Shown here piece by piece: positions 12,368-30,377 of a stretch of 64,000 bases of DNA. Under the pieces are notes generated by a model. It was not told where the DNA came from. It saw only the letters and a list, made by a program, of their open reading frames with translations, and did no database searches. A program made the translations under genes and the position numbers. How positions within the stretch are numbered: the stretch's first letter is position 1; each line of letters starts with the position of its first letter. The stretch spans positions 5,664,364-5,728,363 of the forward strand of contig NC_085876.1 of NCBI RefSeq assembly GCF_034702125.1, written 5' to 3'. Origin of the DNA: Engraulis encrasicolus. Its lineage: Eukaryota > Chordata > Actinopteri > Clupeiformes > Engraulidae.

Positions 12368-14619
12368 GCCAAAGCAGCATCAGGCTTGCAGAGACAAATG
12401 AGTGACAGCTGCACACCCATACACACAGTAGTCTCTCTTCTGGTCTGTCTTTCATACACACACACGCATACATGGATGGACACAGACACACACACGCACA
12501 CGCACACACACACGCACACACACACAGACACTTATATTCACAGCACAAAGACATTAGAATGCAAACAGACTACTGCATGCCTTCACTGTGTGCTGTGTAA
12601 ATAATATGTTTTATTTAGATAGATACTGAGTATAATATATTTATCTTCATTCCAGAGAGAAAAAGTGGAAACAACGCTCATATTCAGGCACACACAAAAC
12701 TGGTTGGCTTTGAGTATATGCTAAACAGTACATGTATACAACACAGTGTACATAATCCCTTACACACGCAAGGAAAGCACTTACAGAGAACAGAGTAAGT
12801 AGCCTTGAAGCAAAAAGAGTAGGGTACACTGAAATACACCTATACCTCTAGTGTTGACACACTTTGCGGAATGACTTTTTCATGAGACCTACTTTTTTTA
12901 AAGACAGCTTCTAAAGTAATTACAGATATCACTTTACAAGCTATGGTCCCAACTGAGTCCAAACTGCATCACCTGTTGACTCTGTCAACAGAGAACAGCG
13001 GCGTCAACTCAACATCCTTTACTGACCCACACATATAGACACTTGCCACCTAGTGGGGGAATTTGGCATAACCGTAATGATTCAGCTGTACACATAGTAG
13101 GCTGCCTAGTGTAAAAAAAAAAAGAAAAGAAAAAAAGAAGTTATGTTCTTGATATTTGCATCATTTACGGTAGTTCTTTAGCTTAGGATATTTTTCTTCT
13201 TGGCATTTAATACAATGTTTTGGTTTTCATTAATGATACAGTAAGCCCTTTCTGTAATATATACAGTATGTTTCTATTCAAAATACATACTAGATGTTTG
13301 GAATAGTAGTGTGTAAAAAAACACATAAAACACAAATTTAGGTTTAAAAGCTTGTCCTTTGTAAATAATCACATTGTATGTGCACATATTTGCACTCAGA
13401 GATTCATTAAATACATTTCACACTCACATCTCAAACACAAACATTGTAAGCTTATATTTCTTAGTTTAAAGGTAGTGTTATTTTTTCCCCAAATTGTTTG
13501 CTACCCATTCACAAATTTCACAAATATTTACTACTTTTATTTACTGGCCTAAATACAAAGGGTTTTGCAGCCTAGGATGTCTATGACCAGTAGATCCAAT
13601 AATAATAATTAAAAAAAACAGACATGGAGAAGATCCACCAATGAACTGTGTTCATTTACAAGTCATACAAGATGACTACACAGAAATTGATGGTGGTGGT
13701 AAATATTCATGAAAAAGATAACATTTGTGAATAGGAGGCATACATTCTGGAAATGAGTGCACTCTATACTGTCAACTGCAGTACTTCTACCTCCTGTTCT
13801 AGTTCCTCAATGGGAACACGTCCAACCCTGCATTTAGCCCATCAGACCCGTAAGCATGGGGCAGCCATGACAGCTATTGAGAGCTGTGGTCTGGAGATGA
13901 TATCATCACCAAGGTGAACCTTAGAGGACCTCAGGACTGGACTGGGACTACCGATAAGGCTTGGGTATTTTTGCACCGTCGCCTCTAAATTGTGCACCAG
14001 TCTGTAAGAAAATGACCAAAAAAACAAAAAAAACAATATGATCTGCCCCTGAGGTCTGTCAGCCCACTGGGAAATGCCCTGTATGCCAGATTTCCAGCCC
14101 AGGCCTGGAGGCACATCTGGGTGGATACAACCCTCGTGACACATTCATCACAGGTCTATTAGACCAACCACAATGCCACCACAGCCCCATAAAATATACA
14201 CACTGTATATAGTATTACATATTGTGCACTGTACTACCGGTATATTGTGTACTATAAATATGAATGCACTGTGAAACACTCTTTGAGTACTGTGGGGAGT
14301 GGAAACGTGCTACACTGTATAAACTCACACTTTTTTACTACATTCCAAATTATGTGGATTGTATTCATGACTACAAGGCACTTGCCAGGAAAAAAGGTGG
14401 TGTCCTTCTAATCTGGCATTATAATCATTGCAATGCAAACGTCATTAAAGTCAATTGTAGCTATAGGAGCAGGGGTCAGTTGGTGTTCATTAATTACTGT
14501 GGGTACTGATTCAAATGACTCAAACATAACACACCTTGCATCAAGTGTGTCACACAGTTGACCAAGGTGTCACAGTTGATCCAAGGTGTGCTCCTTTTTT
14601 GTTCAAAATGTAAGTTCCA
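12368..14619. other. Intergenic or STMND1 3' UTR
   Basis: AT-rich sequence downstream of the STMND1 stop, with a CA/CACG patch at about 12457-12530. Several AATAAA motifs exist on the minus strand (for example near 13536 and 12610), so part of this is probably 3' UTR, but its end cannot be fixed. No coding frame is supported. Confidence 0.5.
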
Positions 14620-20510
<5,891 letters not shown>

Positions 20511-21020
20511 AGCTACTATCAGAAAGATAGTCGACACTATTCGGGGGTTTCTACTTTAGTGCAGCAGCCTCAAAGCACATCGGGTCAAAAAGGAACTTTT
20601 CATTACTGGCTACATTCCTTTACACGAGCTCCACCGACGTCGGCAAGGACTCTTTGGGTTGCCAAGGCAGGTTGCTACAATAAATCTGATCTGTTTTTTT
20701 TAAGTGACACCCAGTGGCCTGTTGCCCTAGAGGTTCAAAGTGACCGACAAACAAACACACACCCACACACCATTTGGGTCATGTTTAAAGGTGCCCACAC
20801 ACCATAAATGGAGATCTATTTAATGGAAACATTTAAGAGCAGGCATACCCTTGGCACAAATGGCACAAGCACCCTTAGTATCTGAAACAGTTCCATTTTG
20901 TTGCTACTGAAGCCAATGTAGAATAGGCTCTAGTCTATACAATGCCACCACGTTTAACCATGTTTGTTGTCAGCTTTCTTGTGCACCGTCAACCATGTAA
21001 CAACTTGCTCCACTTCCCTT
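20511..21020. other. STMND1 5' flank; no gene recognised
   Basis: Sequence upstream of the STMND1 start. A long plus-strand frame overlaps exon 1 in antisense and has no recognisable protein features. No clear TATA or CpG cluster was seen. Confidence 0.5.
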
Positions 21021-21204
21021 AAGGCCAGTTCACACCAAAGATTCGCGACGAGACGAGCTGCAACGTTCCAAAAACCAGCAACTGTCTGCAACATGCTGTT
21101 CTACTCCAGGCGTTCAGACCACTGCAACTGCAGCTGCAACTGCGACTACGTTCCTATAACAACGGTAGCCGGTCAATGGTAGTATTATGGGATGGTCAGG
21201 ACCA

Positions 21205-22690
21205 GGCTACGTGCGCGCATCATTGGCGCGCACCCATCTGAGTTGTTTTACAAACGCAAGTAGATGCGCTGTTGAGATCAAATTAAATAAACTATTGTAG
21301 GTAGCCCTACATTTAGGCTACATTAGGCCTACATAGCCGTGCATTTTGCGCAAAAAATGTATGGAGCCCATTGAACGTGGGTTTTACTTGGCATACTTTC
21401 GTGAAAAGTTTCAGTTTCTCTGATATATCTCTCAAAACACCGTGGACGACTACCTACCCTCCTGCTTGCTTTCTGCGACAACACAACGAGAAGTCGCGGA
21501 CAACTTAATGGGTTACATTTTAAGTTCTTTTGTGCTGTGTAGCTCTAGCAAATTTGCACATTTCCACGGAAAGGTGACTAACCTCTTGGATAGGGAATGC
21601 CAATATAGCCCTATAACAAGTAGGCATATAGGCCTAATAGAAGTCCTTTGACCAGGCGAATTTGTCAGCTTCGTATTACGAGTGTGCTTTTTTACGGCAT
21701 CTGAGCTCGTCCATGAGATAACTTTACGCATGCAAGAAGCATCATGAAAGCTCATTTGAGTGACGTGCTTTTTTACTTAAACGTGAGGATATTAAAGAAT
21801 GAAGACAGCAGATAGAATAGCCTCGGGTTAATTAAGAGATGCTGTCTGATGAAGGTTGGCCATTTATTGTTTTCTGAATGTAGGCCTAGAGTTTGCACCA
21901 GGCCATAACTTGTATAAGGGGTGCGCAAAAAAAAAGCCATAGATGCACTGCGATCAAAATAAATAAACTACAGTATGCCTGCTAGGCCTACACGCTGTGT
22001 ATTTTGGGCAAAAAATAAAGGCTACGAAGATCATTGGAAGTGGGTTAGCCTATTTGGCTACTTATTTTCTCGAGAAAGTGCCATCCTCAGAAATATTTCT
22101 GAAAGCACTGTTACCGGCTGTCTCCAGTTTGCATTCTGTGATAACACGACGAGAAGCCGGCAAAATAAAGTTTGAAGTTCCTTTGTGCAGTCAGTGAGTA
22201 GCAAATGTGGAAAGGTGATGTTGTCCTCTTGGAAATCATTTGAAAATTATAGAAGAAGCGCAACACTGCAACAATTACGGTCATCTGTCTGTCAGACGGA
22301 CCGTCATCAAAACCTTGACCTTAACTATAGGCAGTGTTGCGCTTCTTCTATAGGCCTACATTTCAAGTGATTTCCATTGCCATAGGCCTAGCTGCTAACC
22401 TGGCTCTCACACAGATGCACCTGCAAACAAAGATTCAAGGTGTGCAGAACACCCCCTCCGTCCTGTTGGAAATTGTGAAAAGGGATCGATATTAACAATG
22501 TCATAGCCTGTAAGACCAGGCAAAACGAAGCAGCCTCACGCTATGCGAGTGTGCTGCTTTTTGACGGCAGCTGATCTCGTCCGTGATAGGCTACCTTTGT
22601 GCAGGCAGATGAACAGTAAGCTCATTGAGTGGCTTGATTTGTTACCAAAACGTAAAGAGATGAAGGCATGGCCATATCTTATTTTTGGAA
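21205..22690. repeat. Diverged tandem duplication, unit about 0.75 kb
   Basis: Unit 1 (about 21205-21850) and unit 2 (about 21930-22690) share ordered landmarks: ATAAACTA, GTATTTTGGGCAAAAAAT-type sequence, ACAACACGACGAGAAG, GGAAAGGTGA..CCTCTTGG, CCAGGCGAA/CCAGGCAAA, CGAGTGTGCT, CTCGTCCATGA/CTCGTCCGTGA, AAGCTCATT. Neither encodes a recognisable protein. Confidence 0.7.
22230..22378. mobile_element. Palindromic MITE inserted in duplication unit 2
   Basis: The arms GGAAATCATTTGAAA / TATAGAAGAAGCGCAACACTGC reappear as the reverse complement at about 22331-22377, with a short centre containing TCTGTCTGTCAGACGG. It is absent from unit 1, so it inserted after the duplication. Confidence 0.8.
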
Positions 22691-22794
22691 GGTGGCTGTT
22701 TGCTCCATAAAGGGAGCGCGTAAAATGACAAACCGCTGGCGCTGGTGGTCATGGCACCAGGGGATGCAGGTAGTCCCCCAGACAGCACGAAGCA

Positions 22795-23185
22795 TCTTGC
22801 CGACGTTGGCTATTGGGCGGCGACATCGGCAAAACGTCGAGGCCTTTTTTGCCTTATAATCTTCATGCCAATTAGGTTGGTTTTAGATCGGCAAAATAGC
22901 GGCAGAAAAGACGGTTTCCTGCCATGGTTTGCCGATGGTTTGCCAACTTAACCCCGACATCGGCAGTACGACGCTTTGCCGATCAATTCCCTGCAGTTCC
23001 CTTCCGATGGTTTGCCAACATAACCCCAACCATCGGCAACGCGACGTTTTACCGAGCAATTTCCTAATGTTTCCTCCCGATGCTTTGCCAACTTAACACC
23101 GACCATCATCTGACAATGTCCCAAACACAGTTTGCCGATGGTTTGCCAACCTAACCCCGACCATCGGCAACGCGACGCTTTGCAG
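22795..23185. repeat. Degenerate CG-rich sub-terminal repeats of the 3.9 kb element
   Basis: Four or five imperfect units containing CCGATGGTTTGCCAAC, TAACCCCGACCATCGGCAAC and GCGACGCTTTGC. Similar GGCAA/CATCGG/CGTCG motifs line the other end at about 26420-26710. Sub-terminal repeats of this kind are where transposases usually bind, which is an inference here. Confidence 0.7.
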
Positions 23186-24719
23186 ATGATTTGAAGACAC
23201 CAAAACCAAAAGCCAGCGCCTGCTTGCTTGCAACCTGAGCAGCGCGAGCTCTGTTTGAAATTATTTCAGTTGTCAAGGGAACGAACATTTTCCGTTTACT
23301 TTACTGGACGTCGCAGCAGTAGTATTAGCCACCGCAATCGTTTTTAGTTAGGCATTACCATTATTTCTGTTGAAATGTAGGTTTCAGCATTACAAGTCAG
23401 GCTTGATTAAACATTAAATTAGGTTGCTGAAATAAATCTCTTCACCTGTCATGCTGTCTCGAATGACCTCATCGAGTTTCTAATCGATATCCGACCTCAC
23501 TTTTCTTACCGTTAGCAAGTTAGCTAACGTGTCAAACGTACCCAGCAACCAGGTGAGTTTTTGTTTGGTTTTATAAGTTATAGTTTGAGATGTCACATTG
23601 TATGTAGGTCGTGTGTAGTCTAACAGCGTTTTCTATTGTAATACAAATGTAGGCATACTGCTCCCGTAATCAAGTTTCCTGCTGGAGTCGGGCTGTTGAT
23701 TCTTGTCTAGCCCATGATGACTGGTTGAAAGGACATTACAAAATAGGCTACGGTATGTAACACAACGATTTTCTTTGATGAACTTGCAATGCACAGGAAA
23801 CACACACCACGTGAAGTGAGATAAAATAATATTGCATCACATTCATAGCCCTTACTATAAGTAAGTTAAAGAACTCCTGAGTTCATAGCCTTCACTGCAA
23901 TGTGTTGCTCTCGTTTTCACAGTCAATTCACCACAAGTCAAAATCAGATCAACAGACAGGGACATCGGCCAGATATGCCATAACAAGAAAAAATGGTAAG
24001 TCTATCACTACATAGATCCATAACAAAATACTATTAGTTAAATCTTAAATGTGACCTGGTGGTATTATTGCTTGAATGCTTATGTTGCACACTTAATGAA
24101 TAAGGTCCTCAAGTAGAGTTTCGCTGAGTTCGTTGTTTATTTACATTTTCCTCAGCATAACTGTACAGCTGACACCGCTGCCTTCTGTATCATAACAAAG
24201 CCTGTCACTTCCACGTTTCGTTCTTCTTATGTGACCGAAGTCACTGGCTACTGCACCAGAGAGAGTCTCTGCACTCATTGCTGGTCCTATGATGCCATCT
24301 ATTGGCGAAAACGTGCAACAGCATAATTAAACTAAAAGGACAGCTTCTGACTGGACAACAAAAAGACAGGGAATGAGAATAAGGGAATAAGAAGAAGACA
24401 AAAACGGGGGTCCACTACACTTGCATACAAACTGTTGTGATGCTGTCACTCATTTTCTAGTCTATATCTTGGACTGAAAAAAGGATTACATTATTATGTT
24501 TTCAGGTGTTTTGCCCCTGCGGTTGTGAAGAGGATGCTGTGGAGGTGGCAGCATGAACGTGTCACACAGACATTGGCTAAACTACTCGGTAGGTACAACG
24601 AAATAAAAGAAACCACCCCCTCAACCCTGTTTATGCTGCACTGTACCTATTATAACCAGTTTTTATATAGATCATTATTTGAAATACTATGAGAGCCTTT
24701 CTGTTAGGATACTGTACAG

Positions 24720-24952
24720 CAGGGGATGGGCAACTGGAGGCTCGGGCGCCACATGCAGCCCAACTTCTCAATTTTTTTTTTAAAAAAAAGAAAAAGTACA
24801 GTTTTAACCCCCTATAAATCAATAGTGTAAGCATTCTGGTATAAATAAACAAAAAGTGAAGTATCCTTTTGTAAATTCTCTCAAGTGCGTGGTGATGTGG
24901 TTGTGGTAATTAAAAATGTTGGCCCACCTTACAATGAAAGTTGCCCACTCTG
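24720..24952. mobile_element. hAT-type MITE with 8-bp target duplication, inside the 3.9 kb element
   Basis: Starts CAGGGGATGGGCAACTGGAG and ends AAAGTTGCCCACTCTG, flanked by CTGTACAG on both sides (24712-24719 and 24953-24960). Confidence 0.92.
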
Positions 24953-25591
24953 CTGTACAGCCTACATCACTTGTACATGTCCTTACCAATAGGACACTAG
25001 CTAGCTAAATGTAACTAATATGGTATTGTGAAAGTTATATGCCTAAATGTAAACCATAATATTAAATTGTGATGGACAGAAATCAACTAAACCAACATAT
25101 TACATTGTGAATGTAGTTGCGCAGTGATACTGAGACCGACTTATTCCTGTCTTTATTTGCCAGGCTTCTACACTTGCCCTCAGAGTTCACATATGGTTAA
25201 GTGCACAGGTGGCCAGCCAGGTTCAGACTGATACTGGTAACAAGAGGAAAAACATGCTGATTGGTAAGTGAGATCCCTGCTAAAAAAATCCACACAGCAC
25301 AACAAGTAAGCCTAGTTTGTGGTATCAAATGTAAAATGTAGTTTCATCAAAAAGTTGTAGAACACATCTGAATAAATTGCAGGCCATCAAAGTAGTGAAT
25401 GGGCAGGGGAAAAACACAACCAGTAGGCTTATGAATTACTTTGACTCAGCACAGCACAGCAGATGTGATGCTACCATTCCTTGGGAATATGACACAGAGG
25501 TCTGCTATTCCATTGTAAATATTGACTGGAAATGTTCATGTTTCAACTGTTTAAAAACATTGGACTCAGGGGAAAAAATCTCTAGGTGTAT

Positions 25592-25890
25592 ATAAGTGAA
25601 AGCCCACCTTTGCCATTGTGGACACAGCACACAAGTATACACACAACGAAATTGCATTTTATGCCTCACCTGTGCAAGGGTGCAGCCTACATTGGCATCC
25701 CAAGGGAGCAGTATGTTGCAGTGTGGCAGGAAGGTACCATGCTTGGGGTACCTCAGTCATGGAGGATGGAGGAGAGAGCACTGGTTAATTACTCCCTCCA
25801 CATACCTGGCGGGCTGGGAGATGAACCAGCAACCTTTGGGTTGTTCAGCCCTGGGCTACAGGACACCCTAACCGCTTACCAATGACTGCC
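25592..25890 (-). mobile_element. tRNA-derived SINE (family with long body), reverse orientation
   Basis: On the minus strand it begins GGGGCAGTCATTGGTAAGCG (A-box-like head) and has a degenerate B box. The body shows ACTGAGGTACC...CATGGTACC...CTGCACACTG-like blocks and ATTTCGTTGTGTG near its end. The same family lies at 61475-61795. It is missing from the inverted copy of the host element, so it is younger than the duplication or lay in the part deleted there. Confidence 0.85.
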
Positions 25891-26720
25891 CCACTTATCC
25901 ATGACTATATAAAAAAATACCACAGAGTAGCGAGTACACTTTTAAATTAAAAGGGTCAATATAGATGATAGACTTTTCATCCACAGGCAGGACTTAGGCT
26001 ACATACAGTAGATGGTGAATCTGCTTACAAAAACTGTTCTCAATAAATAGTTGTAAACTTTTGACATGTCAAAGTCATAGCCTAAACTGTAGGGTATGTT
26101 CTCATGTAAAGGGTGATTTTCACATCCAGCCCATGTTCACAGATTTTTTTTTTTCTCCTGCAGGAATGATTCAACGATGGACATTTTGCTTAATTGTGGA
26201 ATAAATAAATGGAAAAACGTCTATGATGTCTTGTGTTTTCATTGGTGAGGCATATGGTGAAGCAGGAAGACCTCAAATAAGGCGGAATTCCACTGCAGCG
26301 GTGAGAACATTCAGACGTCTTTTTGTTTATGGAAAGAGCTGATTTTCTGGCATGCTAGGTGATTTTCTGACATGCTAGTTTCATAACTGCAACCTAAAAT
26401 CAGCTGTTCCTCGAGACGTCCGGATGCTTTCCTCGCGCAGATGGGGTACGTCGAGTAGGTCGTAATTAAGTCGTAATTAAATCGGTTAAACATTGGCTCA
26501 TGAGCGGATATAAGGCGGGCAACCGTCGGCTCATGGTAGGACTATAAATAATTATATCGGCATAACGTTGGCTCTCCATCGCCTGTCGCCTATTTGCCGA
26601 CGTCTGCCCAACATCTTGCCGATGAGCAAACGGTCCTTTCAAAGACGTCGTGCCGATGTATTTTACATCGGGCAAAAAGCATCTTGCCAACGTTGGCAAG
26701 ACGTAAGTGTGCTGTCTGGG

Positions 26721-29246
26721 CATGATATTCCACCTGTTTGTTAGCAGATGCAAACGAAAATAGCCAGCTCAACATCTAAACAGGTTATCTTCATTGGCCT
26801 TCTCTGATAGCCTACAATGTTCAGTTTTTGGGAATGTAATTGCCACAAATTCCATGAAATGAATGACAGGTTCACAATATTTGCGCACGACACAATCTCA
26901 CGCAATATAGGCCTACACATGTGTTTCTAACCCCATCCCGCATTGGTTTACACTGACGCTAATGTTTAGACGGCCAATGTTTAGATTTTTAAAAAAATAT
27001 ATTATTATTATTTTTATTTCTGTCTTCAATTAGTCCTAGCCTCGTATTGACCTTGCAAATGTCCAGTGGGCAAGCCGGCTGTTTAGATCGACCCATGAGC
27101 TCCGACTTCTCAGCTGTTACGTTGATTGACAGCAAATGTCTTACGCTATTAAAATAACCTGAATGGAGGCAATCACTAAGAAAATAAAATGAAAAGTACA
27201 TGCTGTCGGTACCTTACCTGTCGCTTCTGCCTTATCTGTCGCTCTTGTCACCTGATTGGCTGAAATGAACGATCCATGTTTTAGAGGCTGTCCGGGTTAT
27301 CGCCTGTTCATAAACAATCGTATTTTAAGTTTTCCTGGTAGACTGTTCGTTTTTATTTAATAACAAAACACCGTGAAGCAGAACATTAACATTGAAATCG
27401 CGTCGCATTCATCGATCTTAATGTACTGAAATGAATTTCGACACAGGCTTGTTATACCCCCTGATTTACTATGTTTACTGCTAAGCTAATGTAGCACGTT
27501 GTGTAACACACGACCACCGGTACATTAAGTTTATATTGGCCGCGAAATATTTTACATCTGTAAGTTAATACAGTATACTATTTTACATCTATAACCTATC
27601 TATAGCCTACTATTTCCACGATCTGCTTACCTTGATCCCCACAGATACCACGCAAAACGCCAAAATACGAGGGAATGCACTCATTGACTGAATATTGCTA
27701 CTGTGACAGACTGAGCAAGTGACTGGATTACATTAACTTGCTTTTCGTTTTTACCTGGTAACAATTATATAATAATTATATTCTCTATAACATAACAACG
27801 TTAAAAATGCAACTAAGTAGAAGCTTGCAGGGACACCAGTGTTTTATTTCACCTTTATTTTGGAATTCCCAGATGCCAGTTTAAATCAGCTGAAATAACT
27901 TACAGTATTAAGTAATGTGCCATTTATATATATATTTTTTAAAAACAACAACAAAAAAACAAACAAACAAACAAAAAACTTATACACTGCATACCCCTAC
28001 TTGAATAAAAATAACATTTTGTTAAACAGGTGCATGAGTAAGGGACAGCTCTTCCACATACCCATGTCATTGTAATGGGGGCAGGCGTTTGTTTACATTT
28101 CAAAAAAAACATCTTCATTTATTCCCAATAACATTCAAAAGGTTATGCAACATCAGCAGACAACTAGCAAACAGACAGTGATACCTTTTGGGATGGTATT
28201 TGGATTAGGCCTATGTTAAGAAGGTTTTTAATACAATCAAAGTCTGCCCCCATTAGAATAGCTCAGATCTCAGAAAGAGCTGAGTCAAAAGAATGCCATC
28301 ATCACCGGGTAGCCTACTGACAAGTCAAGGGTAGCATGAGCTATACAACAGCATATTGAATTGGCAGAAACTATCTTTTAAGAGACAAATGGTTGAGTAA
28401 TCCAGTGCCACTTTGATTTTATGGGCATTCTAATTTACCAGAAATCACCAGACATAACCTTCCATTCATTTTCAATGGTTTTTTTTTCTTCTGGTGAGTT
28501 AGAATGTCCATACCACCATAAATCTATGGGACAATGAAGAGGGAAGTGTGGGTGACCAGATCACAAAAAAAAACAGCTGGCATCAAAGCATCAAGGATAT
28601 CTGGGCTTCTATAACCCTGATGCAATGCCACTGCCCATTGACTTCAATGGTGCGACACCTTCCATTCTGACACACATTGAGACACACTGCCATGCAAAGC
28701 AAGTAAGAGTGTGGGAAGATATAATCACAAATAGTAGCTACATTCCTGTCCTGATGCATCTGCCAGATGGCAATCTAGCAAAGAACTTGTGCCGAGGGTG
28801 CAGTAACACATGGAGAACCATGATGTGACGCAGTATGTGATGGTTTATTAGCAGTTTTGTGGTTGTAGTGTCTTCTACAGGGTTCACAAGAAGTGTAGAT
28901 TTTGCAGAGGTTTTGGTGGCCCATGACTGGTCCTGGATGGTGCACCACCTCCACCGAATCTCCCCTGATGCTGATGAGTTGGACATGCTGGAAATGTCAT
29001 CTAAAGTTTGGCAAAGAGAGAAGATTAGAGGACAGTGCGTGCGTGCGTGCGTGCGTGTGTGTGTGTTATTAACCCATTTTAGCCTGATGCTGCATACACG
29101 ATGCATTGTCCAAGGCGCCTAAAGTGACATGGGTGCATTCCAATATGCAGACTCCTGTCCATTCTCATGCAAGATGATGGTCTTGGCTTTTAAATGCAAC
29201 TAATTTCATGTTTTTATGTGCCTCAGAGGCTGAGCAAGTTAGGTTT
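26721..29246. other. Transposon-region interior, no gene recognised
   Basis: AT-rich sequence with short open frames only. A TGCG/TG microsatellite lies at about 29036-29066. A frame at 28738-29106 (minus) has no recognisable family. Confidence 0.5.
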
Positions 29247-29970
29247 TTACCGCCCCTGGCAAAAAGTATGGAATCACCTGTCGTGGAGGATGTTCATTCA
29301 GTCATTTTTATTTTTTAGAAATATGATGGATCACAGACCTGACTCAGAACTGAACTCATTTCAAAGGGCAACTGTCTGGCCTTAAGAAACACCAAAAGAA
29401 ATCATGAAAAGTAATTCCATTAGTAAGTAAGAGTTACTTTTTTAGAGCATGCATAGGGAAAAAAATATGGAATGACTCAGCTCTGAGGAAAAAAATATGG
29501 AATCATGAAAAACAAACACACAAACAAGCACTTCAAAAACTTTTTCTGGATTTTGGAACAACGTACAGCCTCGGAGTAATAGTATTAATGAGAAAAAACG
29601 GTATCCTTTATCAATTTGGCTTCAAATGTCTCTGATTACAGTGACAGAACATCTTGGGACCTTGCCATTGACCATTTAAAAGTGATACTGTCCCATTTTG
29701 GAAATAAGCTCATATTACACATCCCCCTGAGTTAAATAACTGAGTTTTACCTTTCTCCTGTACTTTCAACCGTTCTCTGAGAACGGCAGTGCAAATTTTT
29801 ACCTCCAAGCTAGCAATTAACTTGGACTCCTATGAGACTAGTTAGCTGCCAGCTGAAATGTGTTCAGTTCTGAGTCGGGTCTGTGATCCATCATATTTCT
29901 AAAAAATAAAAACGACTGAATGAACGTCCTCCACAACAGGTGATTCCATACTTTTGCCAGGGAGGGACTG
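29247..29970. mobile_element. Tc1/mariner-like MITE with about 110-bp inverted ends
   Basis: The left arm (about 29250-29365) starts at CCCCTGGCAAAAAGTATGGA. The right arm (about 29853-29967) is its reverse complement, ending CTTTTGCCAGGGAG. The centre holds half of the TTAA palindromic MITE family seen at 10910. No transposase frame was seen. Confidence 0.75.
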
Positions 29971-30302
29971 TATATGGGTTGTAATAACCAACCTACCGTA
30001 GAGCACATTTGTTGTCAATACTTGAGTAATGTCGTTGACCGCCCTCCTCCTCCAGGTGAGCCATTCGTGTACATCCGTGGACTGGCAGCAACACAGCATC
30101 TGAACAGACAAAATCCAAGGCGACATTGCAGTACAAAACTATTAGATTACAGTCTTGCATTACATTTTGTGGTAATGCAGTTATGAGTGTTACAACACAC
30201 CCCAGTTGCAGGCTTATTATTGTGCTTCTGGGTTCACTCTGGGTGTGTGTAGAGTAGTTTATCTAAGTGGCCTCTGTCTTCAGTCTACAAGAAAGTAAGC
30301 TG

Positions 30303-30303
30303 N
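30303..30303. other. Single ambiguous base (n)
   Basis: The only undetermined base in the window, in the AG..TCTG stretch beside the inverted copy. It may mark a polymorphic site or an assembly or polishing uncertainty. Confidence 0.99.
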
Positions 30304-30377
30304 ATCTGTTGTGTCTCATCTGAATTTTAATATAATACTCCTCTTGTAGAATATACCCCCATGTGGACTTTGGGAAT

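Larger units (their letters stand above)
22777..26720 (+). mobile_element. 3.9 kb DNA element with CCCAGACAGCAC ends and exon-like interior
   Basis: The left end is CCCAGACAGCACGAAGCATC and the right end GTGTGCTGTCTGGG; sub-terminal CTTGCCGACGTTGGC/CTTGCCAACGTTGGC match in inverted orientation. On the plus strand the interior has an ordered set of splice-flanked segments: 23933-23995, 24506-24588, 25164-25263, 25383-25499 and 26164 onward. Each internal segment has AG before it; GTAAG or GTAGG follows the first three, while the fourth has only a weak GTCTGC. AATAAATAAA lies at 26200-26209. The spliced frame is open only for short stretches, for example MLWRWQHERVTQTLAKLLG, so a noncoding transcript or captured gene fragments are as likely as a protein. 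No transposase was recognised. Flanking bases show no clear target duplication. Confidence 0.6.

Noticed and set aside
28738..29106. 122-codon minus-strand frame in the transposon region
   Set aside because: No family resemblance, low-complexity His-Thr start from a microsatellite, and no splice or promoter support.
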